Of a stretch of DNA of 64,000 nucleotides, positions 45,742 to 53,671 are shown in pieces. Position numbers and translations under genes: made by a program. The stretch spans positions 12,726 through 76,725 of the forward strand of contig WHTW01000001.1 of assembly GCA_009377525.1 (NCBI GenBank), given 5' to 3'. Source of the DNA: Rhodospirillales bacterium (GTDB lineage: Bacteria > Pseudomonadota > Alphaproteobacteria > Reyranellales > Reyranellaceae). Under the pieces are notes generated by a model. It searched no databases. It worked only from the letters and a program-made list of their open reading frames with translations, and was not told where the DNA came from. Position 1 is the first letter of the stretch. Each line of letters begins with the position of its first letter.

Positions 45742-46920
45742 ATGACCGACCAGACCACTCCCTCGTCGCGGCGGCGCTCCGACCACTTCGTCAACAAGGA
45801 GCCGTGGGATCCCTACGTCGCCGAGCGCCTGACGGCCGATCAGGAAAAGTACTACATGGCCGGCCAGTGGAAGCTGATGTGGTGGCGTTTCCGCCGCCAT
45901 CGGCCGGCCGTGGTCTCGGCGATCTTCCTGGCGCTGATCTACTTCTCGACGGTGATCAGCGAGTTCATCGCGCCCTACGACCTGCACACGCGGCATTCGG
46001 CCTACATCTTCGCGCCGCCACAGGAGGTCCACTTCGTCCACGAGGGCCAGTTCATCGGGCCGTTCGTCTATGCGCTCAAGACCACGCGCGACATGGAGAC
46101 CCTGCAGCGCGTCTATTCGCCCGACACGACCAAGCCGCAGCAGCTGCGCTTCTTCTGCCTGGGCGATTCCTACGAGTTCTGGGGTCTGATCGAGGGCCGT
46201 TTCCACTTCGTCTGCCCGCCGGAGGGTGGGCAATTCTTCTGGCTGGGCACCGACCGGCTGGGCCGCGACATGTTCAGTCGCATCGTCTATGCCGCGCGCA
46301 TCTCGCTCACCATCGGCATCATCGGCATTGCGCTCTCTTTCACGCTGGCCTTGGTCCTGGGCGGGCTGGCCGGCTACTACGGCGGCTGGGTCGACAGCGT
46401 TGTCCAGCGCATCACCGAGATCATCAAGAGCTTCCCGCACCTGCCGTTGTGGCTGGCGCTGTCGGCGGCGCTGCCGGTCACCTGGTCGCCGCTGTTGGTC
46501 TACTTCGGCATCACGATCATCCTGGCGCTGCTCGACTGGCCGGGGCTGGGGCGCGCTGTGCGTTCCAAGCTCTTGTCGCTGCGCGAGGAGGACTATGCCG
46601 CCGCCGCCCAGATGATGGGCGCCAAGCCCGGGCGCATCATCGGTCGCCATCTGCTGCCGGGCTTCATGAGCCATCTCATCGCCTCGGCCACGCTTTCCAT
46701 CCCGTCGATGATCCTGGCCGAGACAGCCTTGAGCTTCTTGGGGTTGGGCCTGCGGCCGCCCATCACCTCCTGGGGCGTGCTGCTCAACGAGGCGACCGAC
46801 ATCAACGTGGTGGCGGTGAACTGGTGGCTGATGCTGCCCGTGATCCCGGTGATCCTGGTCATTCTGGCTTATCAGTTCATGGGCGACGGCATGCGCGACG
46901 CGGCTGATCCCTACAGCTGA
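45742..46920 (+). CDS. ABC transporter permease (DppC type)
   Basis: The 392-residue protein is longer than usual DppC because of about 75 residues between the first helix (VVSAIFLALIYFSTVISEF) and the DppC core, which starts at FFWLGTDRLGRDMFSRIVY. The EAA loop is EEDYAAAAQMMGAKPGRIIG. It forms the importer with the gene before. No periplasmic binding protein is encoded next to the operon, so the importer must borrow one from elsewhere. Confidence 0.92.
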   Translation: MTDQTTPSSRRRSDHFVNKEPWDPYVAERLTADQEKYYMAGQWKLMWWRFRRHRPAVVSAIFLALIYFSTVISEFIAPYDLHTRHSAYIFAPPQEVHFVHEGQFIGPFVYALKTTRDMETLQRVYSPDTTKPQQLRFFCLGDSYEFWGLIEGRFHFVCPPEGGQFFWLGTDRLGRDMFSRIVYAARISLTIGIIGIALSFTLALVLGGLAGYYGGWVDSVVQRITEIIKSFPHLPLWLALSAALPVTWSPLLVYFGITIILALLDWPGLGRAVRSKLLSLREEDYAAAAQMMGAKPGRIIGRHLLPGFMSHLIASATLSIPSMILAETALSFLGLGLRPPITSWGVLLNEATDINVVAVNWWLMLPVIPVILVILAYQFMGDGMRDAADPYS

Positions 46921-46990
46921 CACGCGCCCGATCGCGGTCGGCAACATGTTGATTCGACGCCGACTTTTCTAATTACCACCATCATTGTGC

Positions 46991-47006
46991 GTGATTGAAA
47001 AATCAC
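46991..47006. promoter_or_regulatory. Perfect palindrome, possible operator
   Basis: GTGATTGAAAAATCAC is a 6-bp inverted repeat around GAAA in the gap between the permease gene and the ccm operon. It could be a site for a dimeric regulator. A weak promoter (TTGAAA, 16 bases, TATTTG) overlaps it. Confidence 0.4.
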
Positions 47007-47059
47007 ACTTTGGCCCTATTTGGGTCTAGCGACGGCCATCGGGGGTTTCCATCTTCGCT

Positions 47060-47164
47060 TTGTATCTCCCCCGAACGTGGTCCCCCCAAAGCCACGTTCT
47101 AGCCTCTTCGGAGGCGCTTAGGCCGTCTTCTCACTCTCCCCCGAGAAGACGGCCTTTTTCTTTT
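47060..47164 (+). ncRNA. Candidate C-rich-loop small RNA ending in a terminator
   Basis: Three hairpins follow each other: GAACGTGG/CCACGTTC (47073-47080 with 47092-47099) around a TCCCCCCAAAG loop, the small AGCCTCTTCGGAGGCGCT stem (47101-47118), and a strong Rho-independent terminator, GGCCGTCTTCTC/GAGAAGACGGCC (47121-47132, 47143-47154), around ACTCTCCCCC, followed by TTTTTCTTTT. C-rich, anti-Shine-Dalgarno-like loops are typical of alphaproteobacterial trans-acting sRNAs. It may instead be only the importer's terminator. Confidence 0.6.
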
Positions 47165-47186
47165 CAGCATGCTACGACGGCGCCGC

Positions 47187-47825
47187 ATGGCGCCCGCTCT
47201 CCTCGACGTGCCCCTCTTGGATGTGGCGGATCTTGCCTGCCGCCGCGGCGGCAGGCCGGTCTTCGACCGCCTGTCCTTCGCTCTGGGCGCCGGCGAGCTT
47301 CTGGCCCTGACCGGCCGCAACGGCAGCGGCAAGACCACGCTGCTGCGCGCGTTGGCCCTGCTGGTGCGGCCCGAGGCCGGCACGATCCTTTGGCGGGGCA
47401 CCGACGTGCAGGACGATCCCGAGACCTGGCGCGGTCGCTTGGCCTGGCTTGGCCATCTCGATGGCCTCAAAGGCGACCTGACGGTGCGCGAGAACCTTTT
47501 GGGCGCCGAGCGACTGCGCGGCCGGCCTGCTGCCGATGACCGCCTGGACCTCGCCCTGGTCGCCTTCGATCTCAACGCTCTGGCGCATCGTCCGGTGCGC
47601 ACGCTGTCTGCCGGCCAGCGCCGCCGCACCGCCCTCGCTCGCGTGCTACTGACCCAGGCGCCGCTGTGGCTGCTCGACGAGCCGCTGAATGCCCTCGATG
47701 CCCCGGCACAGCAGGCCTTTCGCACCGTCCTGCAGCAGCACCTCACCCATGGCGGCCTGGCCATCGCCGCGACCCATGCCGATCTCGGCGTGCCGGGCGC
47801 ACGCACGCTTGAGCTCTCGGCATGA
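47187..47825 (+). CDS. ccmA: Heme exporter ATP-binding protein CcmA
   Basis: The 212-residue ABC ATPase works with CcmB, C and D to release heme-loaded CcmE for cytochrome c maturation. Walker A is GRNGSGKTT, the signature is LSAGQRRRTALAR and Walker B is LWLLDEPLNAL; the switch histidine follows in IAATHADLG. ATG at 47187 is used; an ATG six codons upstream lies at the edge of the terminator. The end overlaps ccmB by four bases. Confidence 0.95.
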   Translation: MAPALLDVPLLDVADLACRRGGRPVFDRLSFALGAGELLALTGRNGSGKTTLLRALALLVRPEAGTILWRGTDVQDDPETWRGRLAWLGHLDGLKGDLTVRENLLGAERLRGRPAADDRLDLALVAFDLNALAHRPVRTLSAGQRRRTALARVLLTQAPLWLLDEPLNALDAPAQQAFRTVLQQHLTHGGLAIAATHADLGVPGARTLELSA

Positions 47826-48487
47826 CAGGCTTCCTCGCCCTCCTGTCCCGCGACCTGCGGCTGGTCTGGCGGCGACCCGGCGACGTCGCCGTCGTGCTCG
47901 CCTTCTTCGTCGTGGCGACCGTGCTGTTCCCGCTGGGCATCGGCCCGCAGGCCAACATCCTGGCGCGCATCGCCGCGGGCGTGCTGTGGTGCACGGCGCT
48001 GTTCGCCTCGATGCTGTCGCTCGACCGGCTGTTCGCCGCCGATCACGAGGACGGCTCGCTCGACCTGCTGCTGCTGGCGCCCTGGCCGCTGGAGCTGGCC
48101 GCCCTCGCCAAATGCGCGGCTCACTGGATTGTGACCGGCCTGCCGCTGGTCGTCCTGGCGCCGCTGCTGGGCGTCAGCTTCGGGCTGCCGCCTGAAGCGC
48201 TGATCGCCCTGGCCGCGGCCCTGCTGGTCGGCACGCCGACCCTGTCCCTGATCGGCGGACTCGCCGCCGCCCTGACGCTGGGCGCCCGCCGTGGCGGCGC
48301 TTTGCTGGCCCTGCTTGCCCTGCCGCTCTGCGTGCCGACCCTGATCTTCGGCGCCGCCGCCATAGATACCCTGATGACGGGCGAGGACCTTTTGGCCCAT
48401 ATCGCCATTCTCGCAGCCCTCGCGCTGGTGGCGCTGGCCACCACCCCGTGGGCCATGGCCGCCGCCTTGCGGCAGGCTGGCGAATAG
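47822..48487 (+). CDS. ccmB: Heme exporter membrane protein CcmB
   Basis: The 221-residue protein has six membrane helices typical of CcmB: VAVVLAFFVVATVLFPLGIG, then LLLLAPWPLELAALAKCAAHW and DTLMTGEDLLAH. The conserved FAADHEDGSLDLL between helices is a family signature. It forms the channel part of the CcmAB complex. It overlaps ccmA by four bases. Confidence 0.95.
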   Translation: MTGFLALLSRDLRLVWRRPGDVAVVLAFFVVATVLFPLGIGPQANILARIAAGVLWCTALFASMLSLDRLFAADHEDGSLDLLLLAPWPLELAALAKCAAHWIVTGLPLVVLAPLLGVSFGLPPEALIALAAALLVGTPTLSLIGGLAAALTLGARRGGALLALLALPLCVPTLIFGAAAIDTLMTGEDLLAHIAILAALALVALATTPWAMAAALRQAGE

Positions 48488-48521
48488 ACAAGAACGAGCC
48501 AGGGACCGACACAGGGCAGAA

Positions 48522-49241
48522 ATGGCCGACCTGCATTTCCTCGCCAACCCGGCGCGCTTCCGCCGCTTCAGCCAGCGCGTGCTGCCGGGCCTGACGTTCG
48601 CCACCGTGCTGGGCTTCGCGGTCGGGCTGTATCTCGCGCTGCTGCAGTCACCACCCGACTACCAGCAGGGCGAGACAGTGCGCATCATGTTCGTGCACGT
48701 GCCGTCGGCCTGGCTGTCCATGGGGGGCTATGCGCTGCTCGCCGCACTGGGCGCCTCGCTGCTGGTCTGGCGCCATCCGCTGGCGGCCCTGATGGCGCGC
48801 GCCGCCGCGCCGGTCGGCGCCTGCTTCGCGCTGGTTTGCCTGCTCACCGGCTCGCTGTGGGGCCGGCCGATGTGGGGCACCTACTGGGTGTGGGATGCCA
48901 GGCTCACCTCGATGCTGCTGCTGTTCTTCCTCTATCTCGGCCACATCGCCCTGAGTCGCGCCTACGACGATCCCGACCGCGGCGATCGCGCCGCCGCCAT
49001 CCTGGCGCTGATCGGCGTCATCAACCTGCCGATCATCAAATTCTCGGTCGATTGGTGGAATACGCTGCATCAGCCGGCGTCGATCATGCGGCTCGACGCG
49101 CCGGCCATCCATCCGGCAATCCTGATACCGCTGCTCTGGATGGCGGCCTCGTTCCTGCTGCTGTTCATCCTGCTGGTGCTGGTGCGCACCGGGACCGAGA
49201 TCGATCGCCGCCGGCTCGAAATGGCCGATCACCTGTCATAG
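48522..49241 (+). CDS. ccmC: Heme exporter protein CcmC
   Basis: The 239-residue protein has six membrane helices and the WWD heme-handling motif WGTYWVWDARLTS (about 127-139), with histidines in FVHVPSAW and the later YWNTLHQPA loop. CcmC loads heme onto CcmE. It is 34 bases downstream of ccmB and is followed, on the opposite strand, by a toxin-antitoxin pair, after which ccmD resumes. Confidence 0.95.
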   Translation: MADLHFLANPARFRRFSQRVLPGLTFATVLGFAVGLYLALLQSPPDYQQGETVRIMFVHVPSAWLSMGGYALLAALGASLLVWRHPLAALMARAAAPVGACFALVCLLTGSLWGRPMWGTYWVWDARLTSMLLLFFLYLGHIALSRAYDDPDRGDRAAAILALIGVINLPIIKFSVDWWNTLHQPASIMRLDAPAIHPAILIPLLWMAASFLLLFILLVLVRTGTEIDRRRLEMADHLS

Positions 49242-49245
49242 TTCA

Positions 49246-49557
49246 TCATGGCCAGCGCCCCGGTGGCCAGTCGCGGGAGGTATGGACGATGCGCATGATG
49301 ACCAGATCGTCTTCTCCGCCATCGTCGCTCGGTAGCAACGAGTAGACGATGAGGTAAGGCTGCCCAATGACGAGCTTCTCGTACGTGCCGGAAACACGGC
49401 CCGGACGACCTATCGGGCGCTGCGAAAGTACTTCGATGGCGCGCTCGATATCGCCCCTCACGCGCCGCAGCGCCGGCTCTCCCTGTTTTTCGAGATAGTC
49501 TAGGACCTCACGTCGATACATCGCGGCGGCCCGCGGCGACCATATTACCCGCCTCAA
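49246..49557 (-). CDS. parE: ParE/RelE-type toxin
   Basis: The 103-residue protein has the ParE/RelE fold: VIWSPRAAAMYRREVLDYLE, then VRGDIERAIEVLSQRPIGRPG and YEKLVIGQPYLIVYSLLP, with the C-terminal VHTSRDWPPGRWP. ParE toxins poison gyrase; RelE cleaves mRNA on ribosomes. Which applies is not decidable, but the long tail fits ParE. The stop lies only five bases from the ccmC stop, on the opposite strand. Its start is nine bases after the antitoxin stop. Confidence 0.88.
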   Translation of the reverse strand: MRRVIWSPRAAAMYRREVLDYLEKQGEPALRRVRGDIERAIEVLSQRPIGRPGRVSGTYEKLVIGQPYLIVYSLLPSDDGGEDDLVIMRIVHTSRDWPPGRWP

Positions 49558-49566
49558 GCGGCGGTC

Positions 49567-49848
49567 CTACTTACGACTCGTTTTGCGGCGGCCAGTGCGC
49601 TTGACGGCTCGCTGCACCGCGAGATCGATGTCTCGCATGACGCGCTCGTGGGGAATGCCCTTGCCTGAGCGTATCTCTTCGAAGCCCACGCGCAGGTCCT
49701 CGATGATCTCGATCTCTCGATCGATCCAGGCTTCCAATGCTTCGTTGGCGATGAAGGATCGGGTGCGCCGCGTCGCCGCCGCTACCGCGTCGAGCTTGCG
49801 CAGCGTCTCGGGCGCGAGGCGCACATTGAGGATGGGCTTGGCCGGCAT
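49567..49848 (-). CDS. Ribbon-helix-helix antitoxin partner of ParE
   Basis: The 93-residue protein begins MPAKPILNVRLAPETLRKLD, with a ribbon strand and helices TRSFIANEALEAWIDREI, the CopG/RHH DNA-binding pattern, then a charged tail for toxin binding ending KRTGRRKTSRK. It is upstream of the toxin on the minus strand. The pair occupies the ccmC-ccmD gap, antisense to the operon. Its promoter would lie in 49849-49944. Confidence 0.87.
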   Translation of the reverse strand: MPAKPILNVRLAPETLRKLDAVAAATRRTRSFIANEALEAWIDREIEIIEDLRVGFEEIRSGKGIPHERVMRDIDLAVQRAVKRTGRRKTSRK

Positions 49849-49944
49849 GCCCGTAAGCTAATGTATGACAGCCGCCTACACAAGGCGGTGAGGAAGCGCA
49901 TTTGCCGCCTTCTCCCGGCCTTTGGCATAGGCTAAGCCACCGTC

Positions 49945-50082
49945 ATGAGCCATACGGTCTTCATCTGGTCGGCCTACGCCGTGGCGCTGGTCTGCCTGGG
50001 CGGGCTGGTGATCGCAAGCGTTGCCGCGCGCCGGCGGGCGCGCCGCGAGCTGGCCGCCCGCGGCCTCGACAGGAAGCGATGA
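49945..50082 (+). CDS. ccmD: Heme exporter protein CcmD
   Basis: The 45-residue protein has one membrane helix ([20 protein letters not shown]) followed by a basic tail ([15 protein letters not shown]), the standard CcmD layout. It holds CcmC and CcmE together in the CcmABCD complex. It is separated from ccmC by the antisense toxin-antitoxin pair but overlaps ccmE by four bases (ATGA), so the operon continues. Confidence 0.9.
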   Translation: MSHTVFIWSAYAVALVCLGGLVIASVAARRRARRELAARGLDRKR

Positions 50083-50507
50083 CTCCCAAGCGCAAACGGC
50101 TGTGGCTGCTGGCGGGCTCGCTCGTCGTGCTGGGCGTTGCGGTGACGTTGGTGCTGACGGCGCTGAACGACAACCTCGTCTTCTTCTATTCGCCGAGCCA
50201 GGTCGCCGAGAAGAGCATCCCGTCCGAACGCCGCTTCCGGCTGGGCGGCCTGGTCGAGATGGGCAGCGTGAAGAAGAACGGGCAGGAGATCCGTTTCACC
50301 GTCAGCGACACGCACAAGACGATCAGCGTCGTCTATCGCGGGCTCCTTCCCGACCTCTTCCGCGAGGGCCAAGGCGTCATCGCTGAAGGCTCGCTCGGGC
50401 CCGATGGCGCCTTTGTTGCTCGTGAAGTCCTGGCCAAGCACGACGAGAACTACATGCCGCCCGAGGTCGCCAAGGCGATCAAGGAGGCGGGGCAATGGCG
50501 CAAATGA
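50079..50507 (+). CDS. ccmE: Cytochrome c-type biogenesis protein CcmE
   Basis: The 142-residue heme chaperone has a membrane anchor ([20 protein letters not shown]) and a beta-barrel domain carrying the covalent heme site H121 in [10 protein letters not shown], with Y125. It takes heme from CcmC and passes it to CcmF. A copy of its last 32 codons survives at 56094. It is followed by a long inverted repeat rather than by ccmF directly. Confidence 0.95.
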   Translation: MTPKRKRLWLLAGSLVVLGVAVTLVLTALNDNLVFFYSPSQVAEKSIPSERRFRLGGLVEMGSVKKNGQEIRFTVSDTHKTISVVYRGLLPDLFREGQGVIAEGSLGPDGAFVAREVLAKHDENYMPPEVAKAIKEAGQWRK

Positions 50508-50530
50508 TGCGGAGCATCATTTACGCCGGT

Positions 50531-50670
50531 GGGCGGCAGCCGCTGCAGCGAAGCGAAGCGGCGAGAGCCCGCGCGGTTCAGAACAGACAAGGTTTGTGCT
50601 GCGACGCCGCCTGTAAGGCTCCACACAGCGGGCTCTCGCGCCTTCGCTGCGCTCCAGGCGCTGCCGCCCG
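50531..50670. repeat. Inverted-repeat insert between ccmE and ccmF
   Basis: The arms GGGCGGCAGCCGCTGCAGCG... (50531-50572) and their imperfect complement ending ...GGCGCTGCCGCCC (50629-50670) can pair over about 40 bases, with a 56-base centre. It fills most of the 202-bp gap in an operon whose other genes overlap or lie close together. It is unlike the RAYT and CTAG families. Confidence 0.75.
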
Positions 50671-50709
50671 CCGGCGACCCTCGCTCACTTCGTTCGCTGC
50701 GGGCGCCCA

Positions 50710-52683
50710 ATGATCCCCGAACTCGGCCACTTCGCGCTCATCCTGGCGCTGGCCGTCGCGCTGGTGCAGGGCACACTGCCGCTGGTCGGCGCCGCGCGCG
50801 GCGATGCGCGGCTGATGGCGTTGGGCAGCGCGGCGGCGCTCACACAGGCGCTGTTGGTCGTCGTTGCCTTCGCCGCCCTCACCCAGGCCTATGTGACGTC
50901 GGACTTCTCCGTTGCCAACGTCGTCGCCAACTCGCATTCGGCCAAGCCGCTGGTCTACAAGATCTCCGGCGTGTGGGGGAATCACGAGGGCAGCATGCTC
51001 CTGTGGGCGCTGATCCTCTCCGTGTTCGGTGCCGCCGTCGCGCTGTTCGGTGCCAATCTGCCCGACACGCTGCGCGCGCGCGTGCTCGCCATCCAGGCGC
51101 TGATCGGCGTAGGCTTTTTGGCCTTCCTGCTGTTCACATCGAATCCCTTCGAGCGCCTGTCGCCTGCGTCCGCCGACGGCAACGGCCTCAATCCGCTGCT
51201 GCAGGATCCGGGCTTGGCCTTCCATCCGCCGCTGCTCTATCTCGGCTATGTCGGCTTGTCGGTGACCTACGCCTTCGCCATTGCCGCCCTGCTCGAAGGT
51301 CGCGTCGATCCGGCCTGGGCGCGCTGGGTACGGCCGTGGACGCTCGCCGCCTGGTGCTTCCTGACGCTCGGCATCGCGCTGGGCTCATGGTGGGCCTACT
51401 ACATCCTCGGTTGGGGCGGCTTCTGGTTCTGGGATCCCGTCGAGAACGCCTCGCTGATGCCGTGGCTCGCCGGCACCGCACTGCTGCATTCGGCCATCGT
51501 CGTCGAGAAGCGTGATGCGCTGAAGAGCTGGACCGTCCTTCTCGCCATCCTCGCCTTCTCGCTAAGCCTGCTCGGCACTTTCCTGGTGCGTTCGGGCGTG
51601 CTCACCTCGGTGCACGCCTTCGCCCAGGATCCGGCGCGCGGCCTCTACATCCTGGCCTTCCTGCTGACCGTCACCGGCGGCGGCCTGGCGCTCTACGCCT
51701 GGCGCGCGCCGAAGCTGACCTCGAGCGGACTGTTCCAGCCGATCAGCCGCGAGGGCGCACTGATCCTGAACAACCTGCTGCTCTGCACGCTCGCCGCCAC
51801 GGTGCTTCTGGGCACGCTCTACCCGCTGTTCCTCGATCTTTTGACCGGCAACAAGGTCTCGGTCGGTCCGCCCTTCTTCAACGCGACCTTCGTGCCGATC
51901 TGCGCGCCCTTGTTCGCCGCGCTCTGCGTCGGCCCCTTCCTGGGCTGGAAGCGCGCCGAGCTGTGGCCCGCCCTGCAGCAGCTGCGCATCGCCTTCTTCG
52001 TGGCGGTGGTCGCCGCCATCGTCGCTGCCGTCGCCATCGACAGCCGCTCGACCCTGGCCGCCGTCGCCTTCGGCTTCGGCGTCTGGCTGATCGTGGGCAG
52101 CCTGGTCGAGTTCGCCGGACGCCTGCGGCTCGGCCGCGCGCCGTGGGCCGACTCGTTGCGCCGGCTCCGCGCCACGCCGCGCGCCGCCATCGGCATGACC
52201 ATCTCGCATGCCGCCCTTGGCTTCGTCGTGCTGGGCGCGGTGGCGACCGGCGCCTGGCATCTCGAAGTGATCCAGACCCTGAAGCCCGGCGAGAAGACGC
52301 GCATCGCGGGCTATGACGTCGCGCTGGTGCGCGTCGACAACGTGCAGGGCCCCAACTATCTCGCCGAGCGCGCCACGCTCGCCGTCACCACGGATGGCCG
52401 GCCCTTCACCATCCTGCAGCCCGAGCGCCGGCTTTTCACCGTGCAGCGCCGTCAGGTCGCCGAGACCGCCATCCACACGAACGGGCTGCGCGACCTCTAC
52501 GCCACCCTGGGCGAGGGCGATCGCAACACCGGCTGGGTGATCAGGCTTTATCTCAACCCGCTGGCGCCGTGGATCTGGCTGGGCGCCGCGCTCTGCGCCT
52601 TCGGCGGGTTCGTGTCGTTGAGTGACCGTCGCCTCAGGATCGGCGCGCCCTCTCGCCGGCCGGCGGTACAGGTGGCAGAATGA
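50710..52683 (+). CDS. ccmF: Cytochrome c heme lyase subunit CcmF
   Basis: The 657-residue membrane protein has the expected 14 or so helices, the WWD motif WGGFWFWDPVENASLMPW and conserved histidines (HEGSMLLWAL, HSAIVVEKRD). With CcmH it attaches heme to apocytochrome c in the periplasm. It starts MIPELGHFALILALAVALVQ; the first 25 or so codons are repeated in the remnant at 56277. Length is normal. It overlaps ccmG by four bases. Confidence 0.95.
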   Translation: MIPELGHFALILALAVALVQGTLPLVGAARGDARLMALGSAAALTQALLVVVAFAALTQAYVTSDFSVANVVANSHSAKPLVYKISGVWGNHEGSMLLWALILSVFGAAVALFGANLPDTLRARVLAIQALIGVGFLAFLLFTSNPFERLSPASADGNGLNPLLQDPGLAFHPPLLYLGYVGLSVTYAFAIAALLEGRVDPAWARWVRPWTLAAWCFLTLGIALGSWWAYYILGWGGFWFWDPVENASLMPWLAGTALLHSAIVVEKRDALKSWTVLLAILAFSLSLLGTFLVRSGVLTSVHAFAQDPARGLYILAFLLTVTGGGLALYAWRAPKLTSSGLFQPISREGALILNNLLLCTLAATVLLGTLYPLFLDLLTGNKVSVGPPFFNATFVPICAPLFAALCVGPFLGWKRAELWPALQQLRIAFFVAVVAAIVAAVAIDSRSTLAAVAFGFGVWLIVGSLVEFAGRLRLGRAPWADSLRRLRATPRAAIGMTISHAALGFVVLGAVATGAWHLEVIQTLKPGEKTRIAGYDVALVRVDNVQGPNYLAERATLAVTTDGRPFTILQPERRLFTVQRRQVAETAIHTNGLRDLYATLGEGDRNTGWVIRLYLNPLAPWIWLGAALCAFGGFVSLSDRRLRIGAPSRRPAVQVAE

Positions 52684-53222
52684 GTCGCCGGCTTCTCTTC
52701 CTCCTGCCGCTCGCCACCCTGGCACTGATGGCGGGCTTCTTCGCCTGGTCGCTGATGGCGGGCCGCGATCCCGCGTCGATCGGCTCGGTGATGGTCGGCC
52801 GCCCTGCGCCACGCCTCGACCTGCGCGCGCTGCGCGACGGCGACAAGCCGCTCACCGACGCACTCCTGCGCACCGGCAAGCCCACGATCGTCAACTTCTT
52901 CGCAAGCTGGTGCACGCCCTGCCTTGCCGAGCATCCCCTGTTCACGCGGCTCGCCCAGCGCGACGGCGCGGTTATCGTCGGCATCGCCTGGAAGAACAAG
53001 CCCGAGGAGGCGCGCGCCTGGCTCGCCAAGCTCGGCGATCCGTTCCTCTATGCCGGCCAGGATTTCGACGGCAGGACGGGACTCGACTGGGGCCTGAGCG
53101 GCGTGCCCGAGACCTACCTGATCGACGGCAACGGCATCGTGCGCTTCCACTTCCGCGGGCCGATCACCGAGAAGGATGTCCGCAACACCATTCTGCCGTT
53201 CCTCAAGGGCGGCAAGCCGTGA
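52680..53222 (+). CDS. ccmG: Thiol:disulfide interchange protein CcmG/DsbE
   Basis: The 180-residue periplasmic thioredoxin-like protein is anchored by one N-terminal helix (LLFLLPLATLALMAGFFAW) and has the active site WCTPC in VNFFASWCTPCLAEHP. The cis-proline region is GVPETYLIDGNG. It reduces the CXXCH cysteines of apocytochrome c before heme ligation. It overlaps ccmF upstream and ccmH downstream by four bases each. Confidence 0.95.
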   Translation: MSRRLLFLLPLATLALMAGFFAWSLMAGRDPASIGSVMVGRPAPRLDLRALRDGDKPLTDALLRTGKPTIVNFFASWCTPCLAEHPLFTRLAQRDGAVIVGIAWKNKPEEARAWLAKLGDPFLYAGQDFDGRTGLDWGLSGVPETYLIDGNGIVRFHFRGPITEKDVRNTILPFLKGGKP

Positions 53223-53671
53223 GGCGCGCGCTCGTCCTGCTGCTGGTGTCGTTGCTCGCCCTGCCGGCGCTCGCGGTCGAGCCGACCGAGATGCTGAAGG
53301 ATCCCGCGCTCGAAGCCCGCGCACGAGAGATCGGCCAGGCGCTGCGCTGCGTCGTCTGCCAGAACCAATCGATCGACGATTCGGCCGCCGAGGTGGCGCG
53401 CGACATGCGCCGCGCCGTGCGCGAGCGGTTGAGCGCCGGCGACAGCGACGCCCAGGTGTTCGATTTCATGGTCGCGCGCTATGGCGACTACGTTCTGCTG
53501 AAGCCGCCCTTCAAGCTCGGCACGCTGCTGTTGTGGCTGGGCGCGCCGCTGGTCCTGCTGGTCGCGGCGACCGCCATCATGCTGACGGCCTTGCGCCGCC
53601 GCGCCACCGCGCCACTGCCGCCGCTCAGCGACGAGGAGCGCGAGCGGCTCCGGTCGTTGTTGGGGCGGTGA
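53219..53671 (+). CDS. ccmH: Cytochrome c-type biogenesis protein CcmH
   Basis: The 150-residue protein has a signal peptide (RALVLLLVSLLALPALAVEP), the redox motif RCVVCQNQ, a three-helix domain and a C-terminal membrane helix (LLLWLGAPLVLLVAATAIM). The start is GTG at 53219, overlapping the ccmG stop (GTGA). CcmH holds apocytochrome c for heme attachment. A decayed copy of most of this gene lies at 56352-56650. Confidence 0.93.
   Translation: MRRALVLLLVSLLALPALAVEPTEMLKDPALEARAREIGQALRCVVCQNQSIDDSAAEVARDMRRAVRERLSAGDSDAQVFDFMVARYGDYVLLKPPFKLGTLLLWLGAPLVLLVAATAIMLTALRRRATAPLPPLSDEERERLRSLLGR

Noticed and set aside
46991-47006. FNR or CRP site
   Set aside because: GTGATT-N4-AATCAC has too short a centre and lacks the TTGAT-ATCAA or TGTGA-TCACA pattern.
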